The position numbers and the translations under genes are program-made. A stretch of 23,004 bases of DNA, taken from positions 1 to 23,004 of IMG/VR virus record IMGVR_UViG_3300048834_000433. One strand, given 5' to 3'. The notes under the pieces were generated by a model. That model was given only the letters and a program-made list of their open reading frames with translations, made no database searches and was not told where the DNA came from. This document shows positions 6,726 to 11,689 of the stretch, piece after piece (within the stretch, counting starts at the first letter, position 1; every line of letters begins with the position of its first letter). The DNA comes from a virus.

Positions 6726-6775
6726 GCCAGCGATGGCTTGGCTTGGGGAGGGCAAGCCTGAACGCCATCGCTGGC
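6726..6775 (-). promoter_or_regulatory. Long perfect hairpin in the leader of the 66-aa gene
   Basis: Twelve bases (GCCAGCGATGGC, 6726-6737) pair perfectly with 6764-6775. After a small internal loop, a six-base stem GGCTTG (6740-6745) pairs with CAAGCC (6753-6758). On the operon transcript (minus strand) the seven-base apical loop reads CCCUCCC. It ends about 10 bases before the AGGAGT of the downstream gene. It is a candidate translational switch, RNA-processing site or attenuator. Confidence 0.6.
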
Positions 6776-6799
6776 TACGGTCACGGGGGAGCGACCGTA
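6776..6799 (-). promoter_or_regulatory. Second hairpin upstream of the 12-bp stem
   Basis: TACGGTC (6776-6782) pairs perfectly with GACCGTA (6793-6799) around a 10-base loop that contains GGGGGAG on the plus strand (CTCCCCC in the transcript). It abuts the larger hairpin, so together they make a structured leader in the only long gap of the leftward operon. No T-tract follows, so simple termination is unlikely. Confidence 0.5.
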
Positions 6800-6878
6800 T
6801 GGTGTTAGAACAATCGGTTCGTTATTCCGGTCTTTCTCGATATGAACGCAGGGGGCGTTGCTTGAGAGGCCGCGATAC

Positions 6879-7412
6879 TTACGCATCGACCGCCTCGTTG
6901 AGTTTGGAGAGGGCCATCTCGCAGGCTAAATCGATGTTCGACAGGCAGAACCCGCTGTCTTCGTCGGCGGGGTTGCAATCGGCTGCAAGCGATTTGATTT
7001 CGCTCAACGCCTTGTTCGCTTCATCCAGCGCGGCAAGGAGGGCGGCGTTTTGGCGAAGCCACGTAGGCGGTGATAAAACAAACCCGGCCCCGGCTAAGGT
7101 TTGAAGCGCTCCCGCCTCAACGAATGCCTTTGCCTCTTCTGGTTTCGCAAACCATGCGCTAGGCGCGTGTTGATAAACACCACGAATGAATGACGCATAA
7201 GAAAGCCATGCGTGAATGGGCTTGCGTGGGTCAATGCCGTCCCGTTCGATGCTTACGTCGGACCATCGGGAATACTGGCCGAGAGAGATTTTTCCTAAAA
7301 GAAGTTCGCCTCGATCATATGGCCAGACCTTATCAGGGTTCCCGGCCACGGAATGGTCCCATCGCCAGTCCGGCCTCGCCGTCGCCTCGTCACGCTTCAT
7401 GGGGTCAGTCAT
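6879..7412 (-). CDS. Hypothetical phage protein, 177 aa
   Basis: A Trp-rich N-terminal half (RPDWRWDHSVAG, VWPYDRGELLLG) and a helical C-terminal half (NAALLAALDEANKALSEIKSL). No motif is recognised. The ATG at 7412 has AGGA eight bases upstream and overlaps the upstream stop (ATGA). After this gene the operon has its largest internal gap, about 170 bases, occupied by two hairpins. Confidence 0.65.
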   Translation of the reverse strand: MTDPMKRDEATARPDWRWDHSVAGNPDKVWPYDRGELLLGKISLGQYSRWSDVSIERDGIDPRKPIHAWLSYASFIRGVYQHAPSAWFAKPEEAKAFVEAGALQTLAGAGFVLSPPTWLRQNAALLAALDEANKALSEIKSLAADCNPADEDSGFCLSNIDLACEMALSKLNEAVDA

Positions 7413-7675
7413 GGAATATTCCTCGCGACCATACCGGGCTTCGCTTCGTGAATGAGCGCTTTGAACTCCTCCCGGTCTTCGTCATTCGCGAAGTAGAGGA
7501 TCAGTGAGCGCGTATCTTCAAGAGACTGATCGGCGCTGCGTCCTTGCTCTGACTGAACGAAAGCAACCAGATGTTCGACAGGGTCGCCCTGACGAAGAAT
7601 GCCGTTCAACGTGTGCTGCTTGAGAAATTCCTTGCACCGTTCACGCAAGGTATCCCGCTTCACCGCTTCAGCCAT
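7409..7675 (-). CDS. Hypothetical phage protein, 88 aa
   Basis: It starts MAEAVKRDTLRERCKEFLKQ and is acidic and helical overall (FANDEDREEFKALIHEAKPG). ATG 7675 is chosen for the GAGG five bases upstream. The in-frame ATG at 7738 would add a hydrophobic N-terminus (WSRILVSLVFIEAP) that overlaps the upstream gene, so it is less likely. Function unknown. Confidence 0.6.
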   Translation of the reverse strand: MAEAVKRDTLRERCKEFLKQHTLNGILRQGDPVEHLVAFVQSEQGRSADQSLEDTRSLILYFANDEDREEFKALIHEAKPGMVARNIP

Positions 7676-7880
7676 TGGGGCCTCGATAAAAACGAGGGAG
7701 ACCAGAATCCGTGACCATATGTTCGGGTAGTTCTTCACGAAGACAGAGCGGCAGAGATTTATCTACGGCAACCGGAAAGAAATTAATTGGCCCCATTGAG
7801 CAAATGCCTCTCTGGATAAAACCATTCTTGCAGGCAAAGCTGTTAGGAACGTAGGCGGAGCACCAATTTTCCTTACCCAT
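7668..7880 (-). CDS. Small Cys-containing phage protein, 70 aa
   Basis: It reads MGKENWCSAYVPNSFACKNG with further Cys residues (GICSMGP, LPLCLRE), possibly a small metal-binding or disulfide-containing protein. ATG 7880 has GGAG about six bases upstream. Its 3' end overlaps the next gene by eight bases and its 5' end overlaps the preceding stop. No family is recognised. Confidence 0.45.
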   Translation of the reverse strand: MGKENWCSAYVPNSFACKNGFIQRGICSMGPINFFPVAVDKSLPLCLREELPEHMVTDSGLPRFYRGPNG

Positions 7881-8094
7881 CCCGGCCTCCATGCGCGGCG
7901 AGAGCGGCGCGGCCTCTCTCAAAACCCCTTCGTTCGGCAGCAACGAGGGCTCTCGCTATTGTGTTCGCAATGATTTCTTGCCCGACTTCTGGCGTGAACA
8001 TTCGGTCGAGGCCTAGCTCTTTGATAATAGACCTAGCTTGCCACAGCATTTTTGCTTCGCCCTTCGTCAGCTTCCCCGCGCCAGATTGGGTCAT
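7873..8094 (-). CDS. Small helical phage protein, 73 aa
   Basis: A basic helical protein (GKLTKGEAKMLWQARSIIKEL, IIANTIARALVAAERRGFERG). The start at 8094 overlaps the upstream stop as ATGA, but there is no clear Shine-Dalgarno, so coupled reinitiation is likely. Similar ARALVAAERRGFERG segments occur in many short phage proteins. Function unknown. Confidence 0.6.
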   Translation of the reverse strand: MTQSGAGKLTKGEAKMLWQARSIIKELGLDRMFTPEVGQEIIANTIARALVAAERRGFERGRAALAAHGGRDG

Positions 8095-8363
8095 GGGTGC
8101 ACCGTGCGAGTCTTAATTCTGCCGACTGTGAAATTGACGTATACGTCACCGATTTTGTGACTGCGATGAAAGAGCACTTCTGCGTGCGGGAAAGGTGCCG
8201 TCTCTCCGGCTGTCACGTCCATTTTCTCAGACGTTGCAGACTCCGAGCGCCCGGAGTCGGGCCTACAAGCCACAGGGGTTTTACCTTCGGCTGGCGTCTT
8301 CTTTCCCATGCCAGCATTTCCCGTGACGTTCGCTACGGCATTCGCTTTCATTTGTCCGCTCAT
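8091..8363 (-). CDS. Hypothetical phage protein, 90 aa
   Basis: The N-terminal half is low complexity (Ala, Gly, Thr, Ser, Lys). The C-terminal half looks folded, with beta-like PHAEVLFHRSHKIGDVYVNF. The ATG at 8363 has GAGGAA just upstream and overlaps the preceding stop. No function can be assigned. Confidence 0.55.
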   Translation of the reverse strand: MSGQMKANAVANVTGNAGMGKKTPAEGKTPVACRPDSGRSESATSEKMDVTAGETAPFPHAEVLFHRSHKIGDVYVNFTVGRIKTRTVHP

Positions 8364-8617
8364 GACTTCCTCGCTGCGAGAAGGGCGTCGGCAACCTTGT
8401 AGGCATGGGCAGCAGTGTTTCTTGCGATATGCTCAACGCCGATGCCGCATTTGTTGTCGGCAGCGTACATCGCGATGATCTGCGCGATCACCTGTCCCGC
8501 GAAATAGTCGCGGAGAGACATGCCGCCGAACTGGCCTTTCGCCGAAAGCCCTTGCGGGAACGCCGGTCCGCCATCATCAAGCACCGCATCTTCACTCTGC
8601 GAGACAGGGTTGGTCAT
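8360..8617 (-). CDS. Conserved phage protein with GMSLRDYFAGQ motif, 85 aa
   Basis: It contains DDGGPAFPQ, then GMSLRDYFAGQVIAQIIA and a C-terminal helix ending KVADALLAARKS. This combination is a very common small protein of unknown function in tailed phages of Proteobacteria (pattern recognised from memory). ATG 8617 has GGAG eight bases upstream. It probably folds as a helical bundle; no catalytic residue is evident. Confidence 0.75.
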   Translation of the reverse strand: MTNPVSQSEDAVLDDGGPAFPQGLSAKGQFGGMSLRDYFAGQVIAQIIAMYAADNKCGIGVEHIARNTAAHAYKVADALLAARKS

Positions 8618-8622
8618 GTGCG

Positions 8623-8889
8623 TTACTCCGCTGCGATGAGTTGGACGCGCTCTATGCTCTGCTCGTGCAGTGCGCGAAGGCGTGATGTATCGGCAAGAAG
8701 TTCGCGAGCTTCCGCTATCCGTGCTTGGCCGGTCGAACTATCTTTCCCGAAATAATTGACGCGACGGATGCCATCGCGAAGCGCTTCACAGCCGCGATTG
8801 AAGTCCTGAAATTCTTCGTTGCGACCGTTGTTAGCGACCGCTGCTTGCAGATCGCTACCGCGCCATCTTGACTGCACGGTAATCCGCAT
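8623..8889 (-). CDS. Hypothetical phage protein, about 88 aa (start uncertain)
   Basis: The convincing part starts MRITVQSRWRGSDLQAAVAN and ends in a helical segment (TSRLRALHEQSIERVQLIAAE). The frame is open back to an ATG at 8991 that overlaps the previous stop (TAATG), but the extra 34 residues are Pro/Arg/Ser-rich and look untranslated. In the same stretch another frame reads SRDNLRYYASRKGAAHADYRA, which looks more protein-like, so either a short gene or a frameshift may hide at 8855-8991. Function unknown. Confidence 0.5.
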   Translation of the reverse strand: MRITVQSRWRGSDLQAAVANNGRNEEFQDFNRGCEALRDGIRRVNYFGKDSSTGQARIAEARELLADTSRLRALHEQSIERVQLIAAE

Positions 8890-8990
8890 GAGCCGCGCCT
8901 TTGCGCGAGGCGTAGTAGCGGAGGTTATCTCTGCTTGGCTTGGCAGATATGGAGCGCGGAGAAATCGAGGGCGCGGGGAGGAGCGGGGCA

Positions 8991-9260
8991 TTAGATGGCC
9001 TCCGCGCGCTTTGCTGCCGAGGTCGCGTAAACTTGCTCGGCTCTCTCCGTGACGACGATGCAGACACGGTCATAGCTTTCGCTTGCAGAGAAACTTTCAG
9101 AGCCTTCGATCCAACGAATGTCAGATTTTGAGTGCCCGTCTCGGATTGTTGAGCCATTACCATTGAGCGCGGCGAGCGCCGCCGCGTCCTCAACGTGCTT
9201 CGTCGCGGCGATATATTGGCCCTGCGAGTTGTAGACTTTCCATCGAGGCGTGCTCGCCAT
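8991..9260 (-). CDS. First gene of the left operon: conserved phage protein, 89 aa
   Basis: It starts MASTPRWKVYNSQGQYIAAT and continues KHVEDAAALAALNGNGSTIRDGH, a pattern shared with small phage proteins of alphaproteobacteria (from memory). The small domain is beta-alpha-beta-like, with DIRWIEGSES midway. It has a strong GGGAGAG ribosome site and begins about 20 bases downstream of the PL start site, so it is the first translated product after induction. Function unknown. Confidence 0.75.
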   Translation of the reverse strand: MASTPRWKVYNSQGQYIAATKHVEDAAALAALNGNGSTIRDGHSKSDIRWIEGSESFSASESYDRVCIVVTERAEQVYATSAAKRAEAI

Positions 9261-9284
9261 GTCGTCTCTCCCTTGGATGGGGAG

Positions 9285-9312
9285 ACTGTAGCGATAATCG
9301 CTACGCAGTCAA
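9285..9312 (-). promoter_or_regulatory. PL: early leftward promoter
   Basis: On the minus strand a TTGACT -35 (9307-9312) and TACAGT -10 (9285-9290) are separated by 16 bases. A 17-bp palindromic operator sits exactly in the spacer and -10. Transcription would start near 9278 and run through the whole leftward operon. Confidence 0.75.
9288..9304. promoter_or_regulatory. OL1: repressor operator
   Basis: GTAGCGATAATCGCTAC is a palindrome of the form GTAGCG-N5-CGCTAC inside PL. The same arms recur at 11393-11409 and 11452-11468 beside the repressor gene, so it is assigned as a CI/Cro binding site. Confidence 0.8.
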
Positions 9313-9319
9313 TAGGGAT

Positions 9320-9336
9320 GTAGCGATAATCGAAAC
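9320..9336. promoter_or_regulatory. OL2: degenerate repressor operator
   Basis: GTAGCGATAATCGAAAC keeps the left arm and centre of OL1, with a changed right arm (CGAAAC for CGCTAC). Its centre is 32 bp (about three helical turns) from that of OL1, just upstream of the PL -35, as expected for cooperative repressor binding. Confidence 0.65.
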
Positions 9337-9361
9337 TTTTTTCTGGCCCGGAAACAGGAAA

Positions 9362-9383
9362 GGGGCCAGCTTTCGCCAGCCCC
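9362..9383 (-). terminator. Hairpin terminator after the antidote gene
   Basis: On the minus strand GGGGCUGGC pairs with GCUGGCCCC (nine pairs including two G-U) around a GAAA tetraloop, followed by UUUCC. The T-tract is short, so strength is uncertain. It lies just downstream of the antidote stop and before PL. Confidence 0.6.
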
Positions 9384-9408
9384 CTAGGTATTCGATTGAT
9401 CTCGACAG

Positions 9409-9705
9409 TTAGGCGTGAGCGGGCTCTTTCGGCTTTGCGACAAGCCGAACGCCAAGCACGTTTATAACCTTCATGACCGTCGCAAATTCAGGCCGACCGC
9501 CAGCCTTCAGGGCGCGATACAGGTTCTCCCTCGAAACGCCCGCCTCAGCGGCTACAGAAGTCATGCCGCGGGCGCGGGTGACGTTCCCTAGGGCTATAGC
9601 GATAGCCTCTGGGTCGCCTTCCTCGAGGGCTTCGCTTAGGTAGGCGGCGATTGCTTCGTCGCTGTCTAGGTATTCCGCGACGTCGAATTTTGGAACTTTA
9701 GCCAT
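9409..9705 (-). CDS. Orphan addiction-module antidote (TIGR02684-like, HigA-type)
   Basis: A 98-residue protein: FDVAEYLDSDEAIAAYLSEA, ALGNVTRARG, then a helix-turn-helix at about 49-66 (TSVAAEAGVSRENLYRALK) and FATVMKVINVLGVRL. This is the characteristic layout of the antidote partner of RelE/HigB-type toxins. No toxin-sized reading frame lies beside it on either strand, so it is an orphan. It has its own promoter and terminator. It could neutralise a host toxin used in phage defence, or act as a prophage-expressed transcription factor; both are inferences. Confidence 0.8.
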   Translation of the reverse strand: MAKVPKFDVAEYLDSDEAIAAYLSEALEEGDPEAIAIALGNVTRARGMTSVAAEAGVSRENLYRALKAGGRPEFATVMKVINVLGVRLVAKPKEPAHA

Positions 9706-9752
9706 GGTCAGACCTTCACATTAGCTGCGAGCGACTTCGTTGGCATGTGTAG

Positions 9753-9781
9753 CTTATACGCTACGATTACTTACACAGCAA
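9753..9781 (-). promoter_or_regulatory. Promoter of the antidote gene with overlapping palindrome
   Basis: On the minus strand TTGCTG (9776-9781) and TATAAG (9753-9758) are spaced by 17 bases. A 16-bp palindrome (GTAGC-N6-GCTAC, 9749-9764) covers the -10. It resembles the CI operators but has one base less in the centre, so it may be bound by the antidote itself or weakly by the phage repressor. Confidence 0.6.
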
Positions 9782-9815
9782 GAAAAAAGCAGATGCCCTG
9801 GTTCTAGGGGTATTC

Positions 9816-9850
9816 GGGGAGGTTCCGGCGGAGGCGGTGGGGGCGGCGGC
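9816..9850. other. G-rich tract with quadruplex potential
   Basis: Runs of two to five G separated by one to four bases (GGGG, GG, GG, GG, GG, GG, GGGGG, GG, GG) on the plus strand, in the non-coding gap between the antidote promoter and the next terminator. Most runs have only two G, so any quadruplex would be modest. No gene is seen here. Confidence 0.4.
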
Positions 9851-9881
9851 TTAAGAGCTTTCGCCAGCCCCTAAGGCAAAT

Positions 9882-9902
9882 AAAAACCCCGCCGGGAGCG
9901 GG
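9882..9902 (-). terminator. Terminator of the cI operon
   Basis: On the minus strand CCCGC (9898-9902) pairs with GCGGG (9888-9892) around a five-base loop, followed by TTTTTATTT. It starts directly after the stop codon of the 74-aa gene and ends the lysogenic operon. Confidence 0.75.
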
Positions 9903-10127
9903 CTAATCGTCTAGGTCCTGCAGCGGCCTACCGTGCAGCCTGCAAAGGCGCTGGAGCGCCCAAAACTCACACTGATCTTCGCCCTCGACAGGGACAGTGA
10001 ACGGCCCCTCGCGACCGATCCACCATTCGGCAGTGTTCAAGGGGCCTTTGCCTTCCATGGGACGGCATCCCCAGCGTCGGAGTTTTGCCTCCCATTCGGC
10101 CCGGTAAAGGAGGCGGTTCGCTATCAC
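9903..10127 (-). CDS. Hypothetical protein, 74 aa, partner of HicB-like gene?
   Basis: A GTG start at 10127, six bases after the stop of the HicB-like gene. It reads LLYRAEWEAKLRRWGCRPME, then a Trp-rich centre (AEWWIGREGPFTVPV) and a C-terminal helix (ALQRLCRLHGRPLQDL). The G-x-FTVPV strand followed by a helix faintly recalls HicA toxins, but the catalytic His of HicA is not visible, so this stays a guess. It is the last gene of the lysogenic operon before the terminator, and is therefore probably expressed in lysogens. Confidence 0.5.
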   Translation of the reverse strand: MIANRLLYRAEWEAKLRRWGCRPMEGKGPLNTAEWWIGREGPFTVPVEGEDQCEFWALQRLCRLHGRPLQDLDD

Positions 10128-10133
10128 AGGCGG

Positions 10134-10421
10134 CTAGTGCAGGGGGATTGCCACGTATTCCTTGGGTCCGGCGAAGGCCGAGCGGCCAACAATACCGTGG
10201 TCCTCAAGAAGCGTCCGAATATCTTCCAACGGGCGAACTTCCACCTTGGCCTTCAGCTTCTCCGATAGAATGAAGGCAAGGGCATCCGTTACGTCAGCCA
10301 GAACGCCGTCAATATCGGCGCTGGAAAGGATCAGACCGGGCACATCATCGCTATATGCCCGGAGCCCGCCATCGGGCCGGGACTCGAAACAAACGGTGAT
10401 TTTGAAGCTCTTTTCGGTCAT
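10134..10421 (-). CDS. HicB-like / DUF1902-like small protein, 95 aa
   Basis: The N-terminal half has KITVCFESRPDGGLRAYSDDVPGLILSSAD: two beta strands, an Asp-Val-Pro-Gly-Leu turn and a helix (VLADVTDALAFILSEKLK). This is the partial RNase H-like fold of HicB antitoxins and DUF1902 proteins. The C-terminal 35 residues are not a recognisable DNA-binding domain. ATG 10421 is preferred; upstream extensions cross the parS-like site and are implausible. A solitary HicB could regulate, or pair with the 74-aa gene downstream. Confidence 0.6.
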   Translation of the reverse strand: MTEKSFKITVCFESRPDGGLRAYSDDVPGLILSSADIDGVLADVTDALAFILSEKLKAKVEVRPLEDIRTLLEDHGIVGRSAFAGPKEYVAIPLH

Positions 10422-10491
10422 GACCTGCATATAACACTTAACTGGCGTTAAAGAATTGACTCCACACATTAAATTTCCTTGATTGTTCCCC

Positions 10492-10764
10492 CTATGTTCC
10501 ACGTGAAACGGGGTCCGAGCGCTCCAAATCTCTAATGCGGCTGGCAAGGCCGGCAATTTCTTGGTCCTTCCGCTCGCCGTCTTCCTTAAGAGCCGCGAGG
10601 TCGAACCGCAGGTCGTCTAGCTTTTCCTCAAGGTTGGCGAAGGCTATGGCGACCGCGAAGGCCATGCCGATCAACGCCATTGTTTGGAGCCAGGGCGGAG
10701 TGCCGAAGGTGTAGCTGATACCGGCCGCGGCAATAAGTGCGAACCACCAGAATGCCGTTCTCAC
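10492..10764 (-). CDS. Small membrane protein downstream of cI (superinfection-exclusion candidate)
   Basis: About 90 residues from a GTG at 10764, which has AAGGA nine bases upstream; GTG 10791 overlaps the repressor end and is an alternative. Two membrane spans (WWFALIAAAGISYTFG and MALIGMAFAVAIAFA) are followed by a coiled coil (LEEKLDDLRFDLAALKEDGE) facing the cytoplasm or periplasm. It is co-transcribed with the repressor, where temperate phages often keep exclusion or lysogenic-conversion genes such as lambda rexB. That role is inferred from place and topology only. Its last codons form the parS-like site. Confidence 0.6.
   Translation of the reverse strand: MRTAFWWFALIAAAGISYTFGTPPWLQTMALIGMAFAVAIAFANLEEKLDDLRFDLAALKEDGERKDQEIAGLASRIRDLERSDPVSRGT
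10495..10510. promoter_or_regulatory. parS-like ParB-binding palindrome
   Basis: TGTTCCACGTGAAACG matches the bacterial parS consensus TGTTTCACGTGAAACA at 14 of 16 positions, including the central CACGTG. It overlaps the last codons of the membrane-protein gene. A second site differing at one base lies at 13239-13254 inside the ParB-like gene. Confidence 0.6.
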
Positions 10765-10777
10765 CCCAGCAATTCCT

Positions 10778-11383
10778 TCACCGCCCAACACCCTTATTGA
10801 CCCTCGCCAAGACCGGCGCGGCCCATTCTACGGATTGCCCACGTAGGGGAGGAGCGTTGTGGCTAATGAGATCGAAAAGCCCGCCCTGACCCTTTTCTAG
10901 GTCTTTGACGTATATCCTGCCGTCTTCCAGCTTCACGACGCATTCTAGGCCGACCAGCTCGACTGGGTCCCGTTCCTGCTTGAGGTAAAATAGCTTCTCG
11001 CCGTCTTTGTAGCGGGGATACATGGAGTCGCCCCGGACAATGACGACAACGGCGTTGTCGGGCACGCCTGGCGGTATCTCGACTTCCTCAAAGCCAGCCC
11101 CTACAGCGTGGTCGTCAAAGGGGATGATTTCCGCGCCCGCACCAATATAGCCGACCGAATATGCCTTTCGGATTTTAGTCTTTCCCGACCGCTCTGGGGG
11201 CGGGTATCCGGTGATCCTAGCAATCTCTAGCAATTCCGTGCCGTTTATAGCGCGGGTGCCGTTGACCATCTTGTTGACCTTGGAGCGATCGTCGCCATAG
11301 CCAAGTTCACGGGCAAGCTCAGCTTGCCCCATGCCAGCATGGTCTAATGCCTTTTTCAGCCAGTTTTTCAGGTTGACCGCCAT
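10778..11383 (-). CDS. CI-like lysogeny repressor, S24 peptidase fold
   Basis: A 201-residue protein. Residues 5-60 form an XRE-type helix-turn-helix (GMGQAELARELGYGDDRSKV). Residues 75-200 form a LexA/S24 domain with catalytic Ser120 in RGDSMYP and Lys160 in RIYVKDLEKG; an Ala82-Gly83 bond in YIGAGAE is the likely self-cleavage site. It should repress PL and PR and be inactivated through RecA. ATG 11383 lacks a good Shine-Dalgarno and lies just downstream of an operator, suggesting a leaderless or near-leaderless transcript, as for lambda cI from PRM. The frame is open to 11449 but would cross the operators. Confidence 0.9.
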   Translation of the reverse strand: MAVNLKNWLKKALDHAGMGQAELARELGYGDDRSKVNKMVNGTRAINGTELLEIARITGYPPPERSGKTKIRKAYSVGYIGAGAEIIPFDDHAVGAGFEEVEIPPGVPDNAVVVIVRGDSMYPRYKDGEKLFYLKQERDPVELVGLECVVKLEDGRIYVKDLEKGQGGLFDLISHNAPPLRGQSVEWAAPVLARVNKGVGR

Positions 11384-11392
11384 CCCAAAAGA

Positions 11393-11409
11393 GTAGCGTA
11401 AATCGCTAC
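11393..11409. promoter_or_regulatory. OR3-like operator next to cI
   Basis: GTAGCGTAAATCGCTAC has perfect GTAGCG/CGCTAC arms. It ends ten bases before the cI start codon, so occupation would block cI transcription. Confidence 0.8.
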
Positions 11410-11418
11410 AGGCGGTCT

Positions 11419-11435
11419 GTGGCGAATATCGCAAC
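11419..11435. promoter_or_regulatory. OR2-like operator (degenerate)
   Basis: GTGGCGAATATCGCAAC keeps the palindromic core with one change in each arm. It lies between the two perfect sites; centre distances are 26 and 33 bp. Confidence 0.65.
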
Positions 11436-11443
11436 ATTTCCGC

Positions 11444-11471
11444 TTGCAAACGTAGCGAATTTCGCTACGTT
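11444..11471 (+). promoter_or_regulatory. PR: early rightward promoter
   Basis: TTGCAA (11444-11449) and TACGTT (11466-11471) are spaced by 16 bases, the same geometry as PL, with the operator in the spacer and its terminal TAC forming the start of the -10. The predicted start site is at about 11478-11480, at the GTG of the cro-like gene. Confidence 0.6.
11452..11468. promoter_or_regulatory. OR1-like operator inside PR
   Basis: GTAGCGAATTTCGCTAC is a perfect palindrome around its central T and extends by one more C/G pair on each side. It overlaps the PR spacer and -10, so repressor bound here would block rightward transcription. Confidence 0.8.
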
Positions 11472-11479
11472 CTGTTCCT

Positions 11480-11689
11480 GTGAAACACGCAGAGATCATA
11501 GACTTGCTGGGCGTGAACGCCGTAGCCAAACACTGCGGGGTGCATCGCACCCGCGTATATGCGTGGAAGCGTGAGCGCGTTCCACAGGACAAAATTCCTT
11601 CGCTGCTGGCTTTTGCAAAAGAGCAATCTGTAGAGGCGAAAGCTGAAGATTTTCTCGGCATCGAACCGCAACCATCGGAGGCTTCCTAA
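11480..11689 (+). CDS. Cro-like repressor, 69 aa
   Basis: A small HTH protein: AEIIDLLGVNAVAKHCGVHR then TRVYAWKRERVPQDKIPSLL, the layout of Cro/YdaS-type antirepressors that favour lytic growth. It diverges from cI across three operators and has the usual short C-terminal tail. The GTG start at 11480 coincides with the predicted PR start and has no Shine-Dalgarno, so the message is probably leaderless. Its stop overlaps the next ATG (TAATG), so it heads the rightward operon. Confidence 0.8.
   Translation: MKHAEIIDLLGVNAVAKHCGVHRTRVYAWKRERVPQDKIPSLLAFAKEQSVEAKAEDFLGIEPQPSEAS

Larger units (their letters stand above)
9368..9871. repeat. 16-bp direct repeats bracketing the antidote cassette
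   Basis: AGCTTTCGCCAGCCCC is present at 9368-9383 and again, identical, at 9856-9871, 488 bp apart in the same orientation. Between them lie exactly the antidote gene, its promoter and a G-rich tract. The arrangement suggests insertion or duplication of a cassette. Confidence 0.75.

Noticed and set aside
6692-6886. A 64-codon minus-strand frame through the hairpin region
   Set aside because: It has an acceptable start and fair codon use, but the DNA is dominated by two strong hairpins and no motif is seen. Left unannotated; it is mentioned in the hairpin finding because dual use is possible.
11472-11486. A third parS-like site at the cro start (TGTTCCTGTGAAACA)
   Set aside because: The arms look similar, but the central CACGTG is broken and the spacing is one base short, so it is unlikely to bind ParB.
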